A stretch of 64,000 nucleotides of DNA. Source: Desulfolutivibrio sulfoxidireducens. Lineage in GTDB: Bacteria > Desulfobacterota > Desulfovibrionia > Desulfovibrionales > Desulfovibrionaceae. The notes below the pieces were generated by a model that ran no database searches, was not told the DNA's origin, and worked only from the letters and a program-made list of their open reading frames with translations. Within the stretch, counting starts at the first letter, position 1. Every line of letters starts with the position of its first letter. Shown here in pieces: positions 51,026 to 59,482 of the stretch. The position numbers and the translations under genes are program-made. Location of the stretch: assembly GCF_013376475.1 (NCBI RefSeq), contig NZ_CP045508.1, positions 3,694,001-3,758,000 of the forward strand. The letters run 5' to 3'.

Positions 51026-51931
51026 ATGGACAGTCCGAAATCAATTTCAAGATTTGAAGTTGCCAAACATCATTTCCTCGCTTTTGTCGCGCCGGCCAAC
51101 AACGCGATGACCCATCTGACGAGTGCTGGCATCGCGGCAGTGTTTGGTTTTATAGCACACTGGATATTAAAACATTGGACAGATTCGACTCTTGTCGAAT
51201 ACGCATCTATGACGGCAAAATTCATTGAAGACTACAGATCGCTAATAGATATCGCGAATACAGTTGTATTTTTTGTTGGCATTAAAGTTATCGCAATGAT
51301 TTATACTCATTGCAAAAAAGGAAGTGCAGCAGATGCAGCAGGGTTGTTTTTTTGCAGCCCAAACGGAAATATTAAGCAGATGGAAAAAAGCAACAGCTAT
51401 ATTTACATTATAAGTCAAAAATCTAGAAAGTTACATATTGCTGGTGCAACAGGATGGGAAACATTCGGGGATATACATTCGCCTCTTCACAAAGCAATAC
51501 ATGTATCAAGAGATATAAAAATATTACTTTTTAATCCAGTTAGCAAGGACCTTGCAAAAAGAGCTTCTGATGTCGGTCTTGATGCCAAAAAATACAAACA
51601 GGAAATTCTTGACAGTATCTCATTCCTGAAAACAATAAACGCCAGAAAAAAAATTCAACTCAAGTTCTACAATAATTATCCATTTTGGAAATATATATTT
51701 CTTGATGACTGTGCCTGGGTTTGGCAATATCCTCCAGATGCACATGTCAACACTTCGCCCTGCTACGCATTCAAAAAATCATCAGGAACCAACCTCGGGA
51801 TGTACGAACATATGCTCGCCCAGTTCGAGAAAAGATGGTCCAGCCACAGATTCTATGTCTACAACTTCGCAACCGGCCGGCTTGAGAAATTCGATTCCAA
51901 CGGAAAGCTCATAGGCAGCCTGGATATCTAA
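51026..51931 (+). CDS. AT-rich membrane-anchored protein of unknown function
   Basis: A 301-residue protein with two predicted transmembrane segments (LTSAGIAAVFGFIAHWIL and IDIANTVVFFVGIKVIAMIY) and a cytoplasmic domain (about 110-301). The latter contains SPLHKAIHVSRDIKILLFNP, KIQLKFYNNYPFWKYIFLDD and MYEHMLAQFEKRW, a pattern reminiscent of degenerate phospholipase-D-like domains in uncharacterised proteins, but no HKD motif is present. AGGACA precedes the ATG. Composition is far more AT-rich than the neighbours, and the gene splits a probable regulon, so it was probably acquired. A defence or stress role is speculation. Confidence 0.7.
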   Translation: MDSPKSISRFEVAKHHFLAFVAPANNAMTHLTSAGIAAVFGFIAHWILKHWTDSTLVEYASMTAKFIEDYRSLIDIANTVVFFVGIKVIAMIYTHCKKGSAADAAGLFFCSPNGNIKQMEKSNSYIYIISQKSRKLHIAGATGWETFGDIHSPLHKAIHVSRDIKILLFNPVSKDLAKRASDVGLDAKKYKQEILDSISFLKTINARKKIQLKFYNNYPFWKYIFLDDCAWVWQYPPDAHVNTSPCYAFKKSSGTNLGMYEHMLAQFEKRWSSHRFYVYNFATGRLEKFDSNGKLIGSLDI

Positions 51932-51985
51932 TTTCCCAATGATCTCTTCTGCCCCCTGCTTCCATTCCCTGACCATTTCCTCTCG

Positions 51986-52096
51986 CTCGTGTCGCGTCCT
52001 CGAAATCCGTATTTACGAATTGCAGAGACAATATTCTGGAATAATTTAATTTTTTCTCAAAATAATACTGACATATTTTTAGGGACGCGACACGAG
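51986..52096. repeat. 14-bp inverted repeat enclosing an AT-rich segment
   Basis: CTCGTGTCGCGTCC (51986-51999) and its exact complement (52083-52096) flank 83 AT-rich bases just after the 301-residue gene. It could be a long stem-loop or a short element with terminal inverted repeats. The rest of the 424-base gap to hcp shows only the operator and promoter listed separately. Confidence 0.7.
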
Positions 52097-52269
52097 GTCT
52101 CTATCCGGCTGGTTCTGGTTTCTCCCGTTCCAGAATCTTCTTGACCATTCTCCCGGGACACATTCAATAGTGGTATTCCCCTTCATCCCGCCAGACACGA
52201 CACAACGCCCCCGGCCTGTTTCGGGCGTCCTCGGCCGGCCAATCCGTTGTCCGAAAAACATCGCCCGTT

Positions 52270-52311
52270 TTGACTTACGTCAAAGGCCAGGCCGGCGGGA
52301 GATCGTATTTG
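52270..52311 (+). promoter_or_regulatory. hcp promoter with CRP/FNR-type operator
   Basis: Operator TTGAC-TTAC-GTCAA at 52270-52283; -10-like TATTTG at 52306-52311, implying a start near 52318. The operator centre (52276.5) is then exactly 41.5 bases upstream, the class II activator position of CRP/FNR proteins. The same palindrome occurs at 48603-48616 beside the regulator gene. Confidence 0.78.
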
Positions 52312-52355
52312 TGTTTCCGACGACAGGTACGCAAACCCCAAAAGGAGGACGTGAT

Positions 52356-53969
52356 ATGTTCTGTTACCAGTGCGAACAGACCGCCAAAGGCATCGGCTGC
52401 GACAAGCTCGGCGTGTGCGGCAAAAAACCCGAGGTCTCCGATCTCCAGGACCTGTTGGTCTACGCCCTGTGCGGGCTGTCCCAGGTGGCCCACGCCGCCA
52501 GGCAGAAGGGCGTGACCGACCCCGAGATCAACCATTTCACCATGGCCGCCATGTTCTCCACCCTGACCAACGTCAATTTCGATCCCGAGCGCTTTCCGGC
52601 CCTGATCGCAAAGGCCGTGGCCCTGCGCAAGGAACTGGCGGCCAAGGCCGGCGTGGCCGTTTCCGGCGGTCCGGCGGAGTATGAGCCGGCGGCGGACCTT
52701 GCGGGGCTGGAGGCCCAGGGGCACGAGCATGGCCTGAAAAACATCCCAGCTATGGACCCGGACGTGTTGTCCCTCAAGCACACGCTGATCTTCGGGCTCA
52801 AGGGCGTGGCCGCCTACGCCGACCACGCGGCCATCCTGGGGCATACGGACGACGCCGTGGCCGAGTTCACCCACAAGGCCCTGGCGGCGGTTTTCGACCC
52901 CTCCCTGGACCTGGCGGCCATGGTCGAGTTGGTGCTCGGCTGCGGCCAGGCCAACCTCAAGGCCATGGAGCTTCTCGACGCGGCCAACACCGGGACCTAC
53001 GGCCATCCCGTGCCCACCGAGGTGCCGCTGGGGGCCAAAAAGGGCAAGGCCATCCTGGTCTCTGGCCATGACCTCAAAGACCTGCACGACCTGTTGAAGC
53101 AGACCGAGGGCCAGGGAATATACATCTACACCCACGGCGAGATGCTGCCCTGCCACGGCTATCCGGAACTCAAAAAGTTCACGCACTTTTACGGCCACTA
53201 CGGCACGGCCTGGCAGAACCAGTTCAAGGAATTCGCGGCCTTCCCCGGGGCCATCCTCATGACCACCAACTGCATCCAGAAGCCGGCCGCCTCCTACCAC
53301 GACAACATCTTCACCACGGGTCTTGTGGGCTGGCCCGGCGTGACCCATGTCACAAACGGGGATTTCGGGCCGGTCATCGAAAGGGCCCTGGCCCTGCCCG
53401 GCTTTGCCGAGGACACGGACAAGGGCTCGGTCATGGTCGGTTTCGGCCACAACGCGGTATTGGGCGTGGCCGGCGCGGTCATCGACGCGGTCAAGGCCGG
53501 CAAGATCCGCCACTTCTTCCTGGTGGCCGGCTGCGACGGGGCCAAGCCCGGCCGCAACTACTACACCGAGTTCGTGGAAAAGGCCCCGGCCGACACCGTG
53601 ATCCTGACCCTGGCCTGCGGCAAGTTCCGCTTCTTCGACAAAAAGCTCGGGGACATCGGCGGCATCCCCCGCCTTCTGGACATGGGCCAGTGCAACGACG
53701 CCTATTCGGCCATCCAGGTGGCCGTGGCCCTGGCAGGGGCCTTCGGCTGCGGGGTCAATGACCTGCCCCTGTCCATGATCCTGTCCTGGTACGAGCAAAA
53801 GGCCGTGGCCATCCTTTTGACCCTTCTGTCCCTGGGCATCAAGAACATCCGGCTGGGACCGTCCCTGCCGGCCTTCCTGAGTCCCAACGTATTGAAATAC
53901 CTGGTGGACACCTACGACATCAAACCCATCACCACCCCGGACGAGGACCTGAAAGCCATCCTCGGATAG
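52356..53969 (+). CDS. hcp: Hybrid cluster protein (hydroxylamine reductase)
   Basis: A 537-residue cytoplasmic metalloprotein that reduces hydroxylamine and, in E. coli, NO, and protects from nitrosative stress. The N-terminal CYQCEQTAKGIGCDKLGVCG has the Cys3-Cys6-Cys15-Cys21 spacing of the short, Desulfovibrio-type enzyme. Hybrid-cluster ligand regions are kept: SGHDLKDLHD, THGEMLPCHGYPEL, TTNCIQKP, VAGCDGAKPGR, LTLACGKFRF and SWYEQKAV. The ATG at 52356 follows AAAGGAGGACGTGAT. It is the first gene of a unit with the ferredoxin below and is probably activated through the operator upstream. Confidence 0.97.
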   Translation: MFCYQCEQTAKGIGCDKLGVCGKKPEVSDLQDLLVYALCGLSQVAHAARQKGVTDPEINHFTMAAMFSTLTNVNFDPERFPALIAKAVALRKELAAKAGVAVSGGPAEYEPAADLAGLEAQGHEHGLKNIPAMDPDVLSLKHTLIFGLKGVAAYADHAAILGHTDDAVAEFTHKALAAVFDPSLDLAAMVELVLGCGQANLKAMELLDAANTGTYGHPVPTEVPLGAKKGKAILVSGHDLKDLHDLLKQTEGQGIYIYTHGEMLPCHGYPELKKFTHFYGHYGTAWQNQFKEFAAFPGAILMTTNCIQKPAASYHDNIFTTGLVGWPGVTHVTNGDFGPVIERALALPGFAEDTDKGSVMVGFGHNAVLGVAGAVIDAVKAGKIRHFFLVAGCDGAKPGRNYYTEFVEKAPADTVILTLACGKFRFFDKKLGDIGGIPRLLDMGQCNDAYSAIQVAVALAGAFGCGVNDLPLSMILSWYEQKAVAILLTLLSLGIKNIRLGPSLPAFLSPNVLKYLVDTYDIKPITTPDEDLKAILG

Positions 53970-54056
53970 CCGGGAACCACGCGAACGCCCTGACCGCTGG
54001 GGAGGCCGGACGGCGCGGGCCGGGGCCTCCCCGAATCCAGGGGCAAAGGATACGAC

Positions 54057-54848
54057 ATGAACGCCACGCGAAAGATCATCGAGATCGATGAGGAACTGTG
54101 CAACGGCTGCGGCCAGTGCGTCACGGGCTGCGCCGAGGGGGCGCTGCGCATCGTGGACGGCAAGGCGAAGCTCGTCGCCGACCGCTACTGCGACGGCCTG
54201 GGGGCCTGCATCGGCGAGTGCCCCACGGGCGCGCTCACAATCATCGAACGCCCGGGCGAGGCCTTTGACGAGGCGGCCGTGCACGAGATGCTGGCCGCGA
54301 AAAAGGCCGCGCCCATGGCCCGCGGCTGCCCGTCAACCACGGTCATGAGCCTTTCGCCCTGCGAGACGGCCAATATTCCGACCGCGCTCGCCGGATCGCA
54401 CGGGACGACAGGTCCGGCCCCGGCCAGGGAATCGGCCCTGTCCCACTGGCCCATCCAACTGCGGCTCATCCCGCCCGAGGCCCCGTTTCTTCGCGGCGCG
54501 AGCCTGCTTCTGGCCGCGGACTGCGTCCCGGCCGCGTTTCCGGGCTACCATGATTTTCTGGCCGGCCGGGTGGTGGCCATCGGCTGCCCCAAGTTCGACG
54601 ACGCCAAGGACTACGTGGCCAGGCTTGCGGCCATGATCCGGGTCTCGGGCATATCCGACATCACGGTCCTGGAGATGGAGGTGCCGTGTTGCTCCGGGAT
54701 GCACCGTCTGGCCACGGCGGCCGCGGCGGACGCCGGCATGAACCTGCCCATCCGGCGCATCGTGGTCTCGCGCCGGGGAGGGATCATGGCCCGGGAGTTG
54801 GTCGGCGGCGGGGCCAGGCCCCGGGGCGCCTGCGCCTGCATGGGATAG
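54057..54848 (+). CDS. Hcp-associated ferredoxin-like iron-sulfur protein
   Basis: A 263-residue protein that commonly follows hcp and probably supplies it with electrons. The first cluster motif is canonical (CNGCGQCVTGC). The second, CDGLGACIGECP, has Leu in place of the second cysteine, so it may bind a [3Fe-4S] cluster or use another ligand. A C-terminal domain (about 130-263) contains VVAIGCPKFDDAKDYVARLA and EMEVPCCSGMHRL, a thiol-rich site of unknown function. It lies 87 bases after hcp. The 3' end of the gene is duplicated immediately downstream. Confidence 0.86.
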   Translation: MNATRKIIEIDEELCNGCGQCVTGCAEGALRIVDGKAKLVADRYCDGLGACIGECPTGALTIIERPGEAFDEAAVHEMLAAKKAAPMARGCPSTTVMSLSPCETANIPTALAGSHGTTGPAPARESALSHWPIQLRLIPPEAPFLRGASLLLAADCVPAAFPGYHDFLAGRVVAIGCPKFDDAKDYVARLAAMIRVSGISDITVLEMEVPCCSGMHRLATAAAADAGMNLPIRRIVVSRRGGIMARELVGGGARPRGACACMG

Positions 54849-55060
54849 CTTCGTTTCCTGGAAATCCAGACCATGCGGCTCATGGAGGATACGGTAAGAT
54901 TGTTTTTTCAAAAAATACTTTCGTATTTTTTTCGGGAACGGATGCATGGGATAGCTTCGTTTCCTGGCAATCCAGGCCCATGCGGCTCAGAAAGGACGCT
55001 GTGAGATCGTTTGATCAAAAAATACTTTCGTATTCTTTGCGAGCACCAGGAATGCGCCTG
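54837..55060 (+). repeat. Tandem duplication of a gene 3' end plus terminator hairpin
   Basis: The end of the ferredoxin gene (TGCATGGGATAGCTTCGTTT) at 54837 recurs at 54943, and TGCGCCTGCATGGG recurs once more at 55053. Each full unit (106 and about 116 bases) includes an AT-rich palindrome: AAAAAATAC-TTTC-GTATTTTTTT at 54910-54932 and AAAAAATAC-TTTC-GTATTCTTT at 55017-55038. The first hairpin is a good terminator for the hcp unit; the second copy is slightly degenerate. Confidence 0.88.
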
Positions 55061-55145
55061 CATGGGTTGAGGCGGCACACCGCCGGCACGATCAAGGTTT
55101 CCGCACGGAAACGGTGCACGGCCGACACACCAGGGAGGACAAGCC

Positions 55146-55460
55146 ATGAGGAAGACGAACCTGTTCGAGGCGGGACCGTTTCGCGACACCGGCTTCGGCA
55201 AGCTTCTGGTACACGATTCGCCGTACTTCAAGATCATCAACTTCAACTTCGAGCCCGGCCAGGAACTGCCCATTCATTCCCACGACATCGAGGGCCAGCT
55301 TTCCATCGCGGTCATCGAGGGCCAGGGGGAATTTCTGGCCGAGGGCGGCGCCATGCCCGCCCGGGCCGGGGACGTGCTCACGGCGGACATCGCCGAGCCG
55401 CATGGAGTGCGGGCCATAACCCGCATGCGGGTCCTGGTGACCATCGCCCCGCCCATCTGA
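55146..55460 (+). CDS. Small cupin-domain protein
   Basis: A 104-residue single cupin fold. Motif 1 is FEPGQELPIHSHDIEGQLSI with two histidines and a glutamate as possible metal ligands; motif 2 is ARAGDVLTADIAEPHGVRA with another histidine. The function could be metal-dependent catalysis or small-molecule sensing. GGGAGGACAAGCC precedes the ATG at 55146. It stands alone after the hcp unit, with no operator of the TTGAC type upstream. Confidence 0.83.
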   Translation: MRKTNLFEAGPFRDTGFGKLLVHDSPYFKIINFNFEPGQELPIHSHDIEGQLSIAVIEGQGEFLAEGGAMPARAGDVLTADIAEPHGVRAITRMRVLVTIAPPI

Positions 55461-55538
55461 GCCGCGCCCGCGACGACGCGCAAGGCCCCGGGACGGCGCT
55501 TCAGGCCGGAACCGGCGATCGGGGACGGACGCGCGCCG

Positions 55539-56060
55539 TCAGGGCTTTTCCGGGTAAGGCGAACGACTGGGCGGCTTTCTGGAAAGATACCTCTGGATGC
55601 CGCCCAGAACGAGCCCGATGGCCGCGCCTGTCGGGATGGTCGCCCACCCGACGTAATACAGGCTGAAATAGCCGATTCCCACCGCAATCAGCATATTTTT
55701 AAGGAGCGATCCCGGCCCGATGCTCCCGCCGTGGAACACGCCCAACGCGTGATCCCCGACGATGACAAGCACGGCGCACACCACCGGGGCGAACACGCCC
55801 GTGGCCGCTCCGGCCGCGACCCCCCGCCAGAGGCCGGGCCGCCCGGCGACCACGGCGTGCCACAGCATATAGCCCACCACAAAGGCAGCCAGGGCCCCGT
55901 ACAGCCAAAACCTTCCCGCCGCGCCGCCCAGGACGACGCCGTCGGCCAAGGCCCCGACGACCAGTCCCGCCGCCGCGCTGGCCGCGGCCATGGCCAGACT
56001 CCGCCTGGCGAGAATCTTTCCGGGAATCGCCCGGGGCCTTTCCTGGGGTGTGGGCGGCAT
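55539..56060 (-). CDS. Membrane protein of unknown function
   Basis: A 173-residue protein with about four to five hydrophobic, Gly/Ala-rich segments (SAAAGLVVGALADGVVLGGA, LYGALAAFVVGYMLWHAVVA, GVFAPVVCAVLVIVG, MLIAVGIGYFSLYYVGWATI) and short charged ends. No family is recognised. It is read leftward and converges on the cupin gene. The 219 bases between it and the glycosyltransferase contain nothing distinctive. Confidence 0.62.
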   Translation of the reverse strand: MPPTPQERPRAIPGKILARRSLAMAAASAAAGLVVGALADGVVLGGAAGRFWLYGALAAFVVGYMLWHAVVAGRPGLWRGVAAGAATGVFAPVVCAVLVIVGDHALGVFHGGSIGPGSLLKNMLIAVGIGYFSLYYVGWATIPTGAAIGLVLGGIQRYLSRKPPSRSPYPEKP

Positions 56061-56279
56061 GTCTTCCTCTCCTCGCGCGGAGTTCGAAAGCCTGTTTCGG
56101 GGTGGGGAACGCTTCGCGGCATCGTGTCCGGATCGTGCCGGAATGAAAAACGACTACCCCTTTTTGAGGCCGCCGGTAAGAGCGCGGCCCCCGCATGGCC
56201 GCGCGCGTCACAGCGTGTCGCGGCCGAGCCCCCCGCCCCGACGCACTGGCCAGGGATGGATCCTTCGGTCCGCAGGGCC

Positions 56280-56960
56280 TCATTTTTTTGCGGGCTTCCC
56301 TTTCTGCCTCTCGTTCATCCCTTCCGGGTCCAGGCCGCGCCCGGCGTCGTAGACGCCGACCACGTCCTCCAGGATGACCCATGATCGCGCCCTTCGGAAG
56401 TACCTGCGGATGTTCAAAAAATCCGACTCGTAGCCGCCCTCCCCGCTCCAGCCGCGCCCGGGCCCGGTCACCAGTTCCCGGGAAAGACACAGGCACAGGG
56501 GGTCGATGTTTCCCTGGCGCACGGCGTCTTGCGCGTTTCCGGGGCGCGGCAGCAGGGGGATGTCGAAGGCCCGGCTCACGTCGATGCGGGCGATGACCAT
56601 CTCGGCGTCCATGTGCCCAAGAAAGCTGGTCAGGGCGTTGTCGGTCAGGGCGTTGTCGTCGTCCAGAAATAGCAGACGCGAGCCCGCGGCCAGTTTGATG
56701 AGGCTGTCCCGGATGCGGTTGCCGAAATTGCCGGACCTGGGGAAGTCAACGAACGTGGCCGGCGTGTCCACCTCGGGGCGAAGCCCCTTGACGCCATCGA
56801 ATCCCACCAGCCATTGGACCTGCCCAGGCCGGACGCGTCCCTGGGCCACGGCCCGGGCCACGGCCGCATCCAGGCTGCGTCCGGCCTGGGCCAGGGCCCG
56901 GGGCCTGTCGCCGCGACTGGGGGTGATGACGCTTGCCAGAATATCGGATGCGGCGGCCAC
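56280..56960 (-). CDS. GT-A fold glycosyltransferase (family 2-like)
   Basis: A 226-residue cytoplasmic glycosyltransferase domain. It opens ILASVITPSRGDRPRALAQA, the usual family-2 start, and has the metal-binding RLLFLDDDNALTDNA (DDD as DxD) and a later GWSGEGGYESDFLNI acceptor-side region. Transmembrane segments are absent. The sugar and acceptor are unknown, and no polysaccharide cluster surrounds it. No strong ribosome binding site precedes the start (GGAGGCGTC is four bases upstream, which is acceptable). Confidence 0.78.
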   Translation of the reverse strand: MAAASDILASVITPSRGDRPRALAQAGRSLDAAVARAVAQGRVRPGQVQWLVGFDGVKGLRPEVDTPATFVDFPRSGNFGNRIRDSLIKLAAGSRLLFLDDDNALTDNALTSFLGHMDAEMVIARIDVSRAFDIPLLPRPGNAQDAVRQGNIDPLCLCLSRELVTGPGRGWSGEGGYESDFLNIRRYFRRARSWVILEDVVGVYDAGRGLDPEGMNERQKGKPAKK

Positions 56961-57044
56961 GACGCCTCCTGTTCACCGGATGCCACGTTCACCGGATGCC
57001 GTATTCCTAAAGAACATGCGCCGCTTTTGCAAAGACCCGCCCGG

Positions 57045-57863
57045 CTATGTCCGGGCGAAGTAGCGTCCCGGCGTGACCCCCAGGGCCCGCCGGAACATGG
57101 CGATGAACGCGCTTTGGCTCTCGTAGCCCAGATCCAGGGCCACGGCCGTGACCGATTCCCCGGCGGCCAGTTTGCGCAACGCGACCAAAAGGGTGGCCTG
57201 CCTGCGCCAGATGCGGAAGGTCAGCCCGGTTTCCTTGAGAAAAAGCCGCAACAGGGTGCGATCGGCGGCCCCGACCCCGGCGGCCAACTCCGGCAGGGTG
57301 CGCCGGTCGCCGGGCTCGTCCAGAAGCCGCCGGCACAGCCCCGAAAGCCTGGGGTCCCGGGGCATGGGCAGGTACAACGGGGCCACGGGCAATACCCGCA
57401 TCTGGTCCAGGATCACGGCCATGACCCGGCCTTCGGGACCGCCCGGATCATAGTCCCGGGGAAAGGCGCAGGCGTGGACGATCAGTTCCCGCAGAAGCGG
57501 CGAGACCGGCACGACGCGGCAGGAAAGCGGCATGTGCGGCGCGGCCTCGGGCAGGATGTACAGGGTCTTGAGGGAAAGCCGGCCGTAGACGCGCACGTGG
57601 TGCAGGGTCATCGACGGCACCCACAGGGCCAGATGCGGCGGGGTGACCCAGATGCCGTCCGGGGTGGTGATGGTCATGACCCCGGCCGAGGCGTGCACCA
57701 GTTGCCCTCGGAAATGACAATGCGGCGGGCTTGGCCGGGACGGCGGGATCTCACGGGAATCGGCCAGGACCGGACGCAAAGGGTCGGGGTTGTCGCCCCG
57801 CGCGCTGGGAGGCGGGCCGGTTTCGGGGTGCGCTCCTGTCGGATTTGAGCTATTCTTCGTCAT
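57045..57863 (-). CDS. AraC family transcriptional regulator
   Basis: A 272-residue regulator. The N-terminal cupin-like effector domain (HCHFRGQLVHASAGVMTITT, WVPSMTLHHVRVYGRLSLKT) is followed by two helix-turn-helix motifs at the C-terminus (LPELAAGVGAADRTLLRLFL and VTAVALDLGYESQSAFIAMF) and the AraC signature ending VTPGRYFA. Start choice: ATG 57863 gives a normal N-terminus; a GTG at 57923 would add 20 residues. It is divergent from the MFS gene 95 bases away and probably controls it. Confidence 0.87.
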   Translation of the reverse strand: MTKNSSNPTGAHPETGPPPSARGDNPDPLRPVLADSREIPPSRPSPPHCHFRGQLVHASAGVMTITTPDGIWVTPPHLALWVPSMTLHHVRVYGRLSLKTLYILPEAAPHMPLSCRVVPVSPLLRELIVHACAFPRDYDPGGPEGRVMAVILDQMRVLPVAPLYLPMPRDPRLSGLCRRLLDEPGDRRTLPELAAGVGAADRTLLRLFLKETGLTFRIWRRQATLLVALRKLAAGESVTAVALDLGYESQSAFIAMFRRALGVTPGRYFART

Positions 57864-57958
57864 ATTGTCGAGACACACTAACGGCAAGTTGGGGTAGGAG
57901 CAAGGCCGTCGGGGCGAATACACGTCGGATCACTCAAGCCCCCGTAAAGAAGGACCGC

Positions 57959-59128
57959 ATGAATCGCCGTCAGATTTCCATGTTGACCCTGGCGCACATG
58001 TTTACGGACATCAACCAGGGGGCTCTGCCCGCCCTGTTGCCCCTTTTGATCCCCCGCCACGGCCTGTCCTACGCGGCGGCCGCCGCCGTGGTCTTCTCCT
58101 CCAACATCGCCTCCACCGTGGTCCAGCCGGCCTTCGGGTATCTGGCCGACAAGGTGTCCTGGCCGTGGCTGCCCTCGGCGGCCCTGGCCATGGCCTGCCT
58201 GGGACTGGGGTTGACCGGGCTGGCCCCGACGTATCCGCTGCTGCTTTTGTCGGCGATGGCCTGCGGCGTGGGCGTGGCCGCGTTCCATCCCGTGGGGGCC
58301 CAACTGGTCAACCTCCACGCCGGGCACCAGAAGGCCGGGGCCATGAGCATCTTCGGGGTGGGTGGGACCATGGGCTTCACCCTTGGTCCCATCCTGGCCG
58401 CCCTGTCCACGGGCCTTTGGGGCCTTGACGGAACGGCGGCCCTGGCCGGGCCGGGGTGCCTGATGGCCATGATCTCGGCCTGGGCCTTCACCCGCAAGCC
58501 GCGGCAGGCACCAGCCCAGGCCAGAACCAAGACAGGGGAAGACGTCGGCAAAGCGGCCTGGGGACCGTTCGCGCGACTCTCGGGCACGATCATCTGCCGA
58601 TCCATGCTCTTTTTCGGCTTCAACACGTTCATCCCCCTGTACTGGATCAACGTGCTGGGACAGTCGGAAAGCGCCGGGGCCACGGCCCTGACCGTGTTCG
58701 CGGCCTCCACGGTGGTGGGGTCGCTGTCCGGCGGGCGTCTGGCCGACCGGCACAGCAAGCCGCGCATCATCTTTTTCAGCTACATAGCGCTCATCCCCAT
58801 GATCCCTGTCTTTTTGTCCATGACCTCCCCCTTCGCGGCCCTGGCCATGCTCGTGCCCATGGGGCTTGGGCTGTCCGTGCCCTACAGCGCCATGATCGTC
58901 CTGGGGCAGAGCTATCTGCCTGGCCGGATAGGGCTTTCCTCGGGCGTAACCCTGGGCCTGGCCATCTCCATCGGCGGCATCGCCGCGCCGATTCTGGGCA
59001 TGGTGGCCGACGCCCACGGCCTGCATACCGCCATGGCCTCGACCATGGTCCTTCCGGTCCTAAGCGCGGCCATCGCCTGGACCCTGCCCCGCTCCAAGGC
59101 GGCCACGACCAGGGTGAAGGCCGCGTAA
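57959..59128 (+). CDS. MFS transporter, fosmidomycin-resistance (Fsr)-like
   Basis: A 389-residue inner-membrane exporter with about twelve helices. TLAHMFTDINQGALPALLPL, SAMACGVGVAAFHPVGAQLV and FGVGGTMGFTLGPILAAL are characteristic of the Fsr subfamily, which exports fosmidomycin and probably natural metabolites. AAGAAGGACCGC precedes the ATG at 57959. The divergent AraC regulator suggests inducible expression. The true substrate is unknown. Confidence 0.88.
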   Translation: MNRRQISMLTLAHMFTDINQGALPALLPLLIPRHGLSYAAAAAVVFSSNIASTVVQPAFGYLADKVSWPWLPSAALAMACLGLGLTGLAPTYPLLLLSAMACGVGVAAFHPVGAQLVNLHAGHQKAGAMSIFGVGGTMGFTLGPILAALSTGLWGLDGTAALAGPGCLMAMISAWAFTRKPRQAPAQARTKTGEDVGKAAWGPFARLSGTIICRSMLFFGFNTFIPLYWINVLGQSESAGATALTVFAASTVVGSLSGGRLADRHSKPRIIFFSYIALIPMIPVFLSMTSPFAALAMLVPMGLGLSVPYSAMIVLGQSYLPGRIGLSSGVTLGLAISIGGIAAPILGMVADAHGLHTAMASTMVLPVLSAAIAWTLPRSKAATTRVKAA

Positions 59129-59482
59129 GACACCGGGATCCCGAATCACCGATGCCTCGGAAACGCGAAAACCGCGAACAGGTCACGGCGTAGCCGTGCC
59201 GTCAGTGGACGGCTTTCGTGTCCTGCGTCTGTGGGCCTTGCCTTACGGGACAAGGCCCTCTATCCTGTGGTAAACAGTACGGGGGTCGTCCCGCGCGCCT
59301 GCCACCCCTGGCGAGGCGCGGCCCGACGGCCGCCCAGGGATCGCCATGCCCACGACGTCACCACCATCGGACCTTCCCGCCTCGGGCGACCCCGCCGTAC
59401 CCGGCGCGGCAGCGCGTCCGCCCCATGCCGCCACGCCCCTGAGCCATGTCCCCGGGTTCCCCAACCCCCCTGGAGGCCGGCG
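59129..59482 (+). other. Intergenic leader region with a perfect hairpin
   Basis: About 350 bases before the acyl-CoA-synthetase/acetyltransferase gene. GGGCCTTG (59233-59240) pairs exactly with CAAGGCCC (59251-59258). An open frame extends upstream of the gene through this region, but it is Arg/Pro-rich and lacks a ribosome binding site. No known riboswitch was recognised. Confidence 0.4.

Noticed and set aside
50772-51110. 112-codon frame starting at the island promoter
   Set aside because: It begins inside the -35 element and runs in a different frame through the 37-codon ORF and terminator; no ribosome binding site.
59231-59482. N-terminal extension of the Pat-like protein
   Set aside because: Arg/Pro-rich, lies before a GGAGG-GTG start that matches family N-termini.
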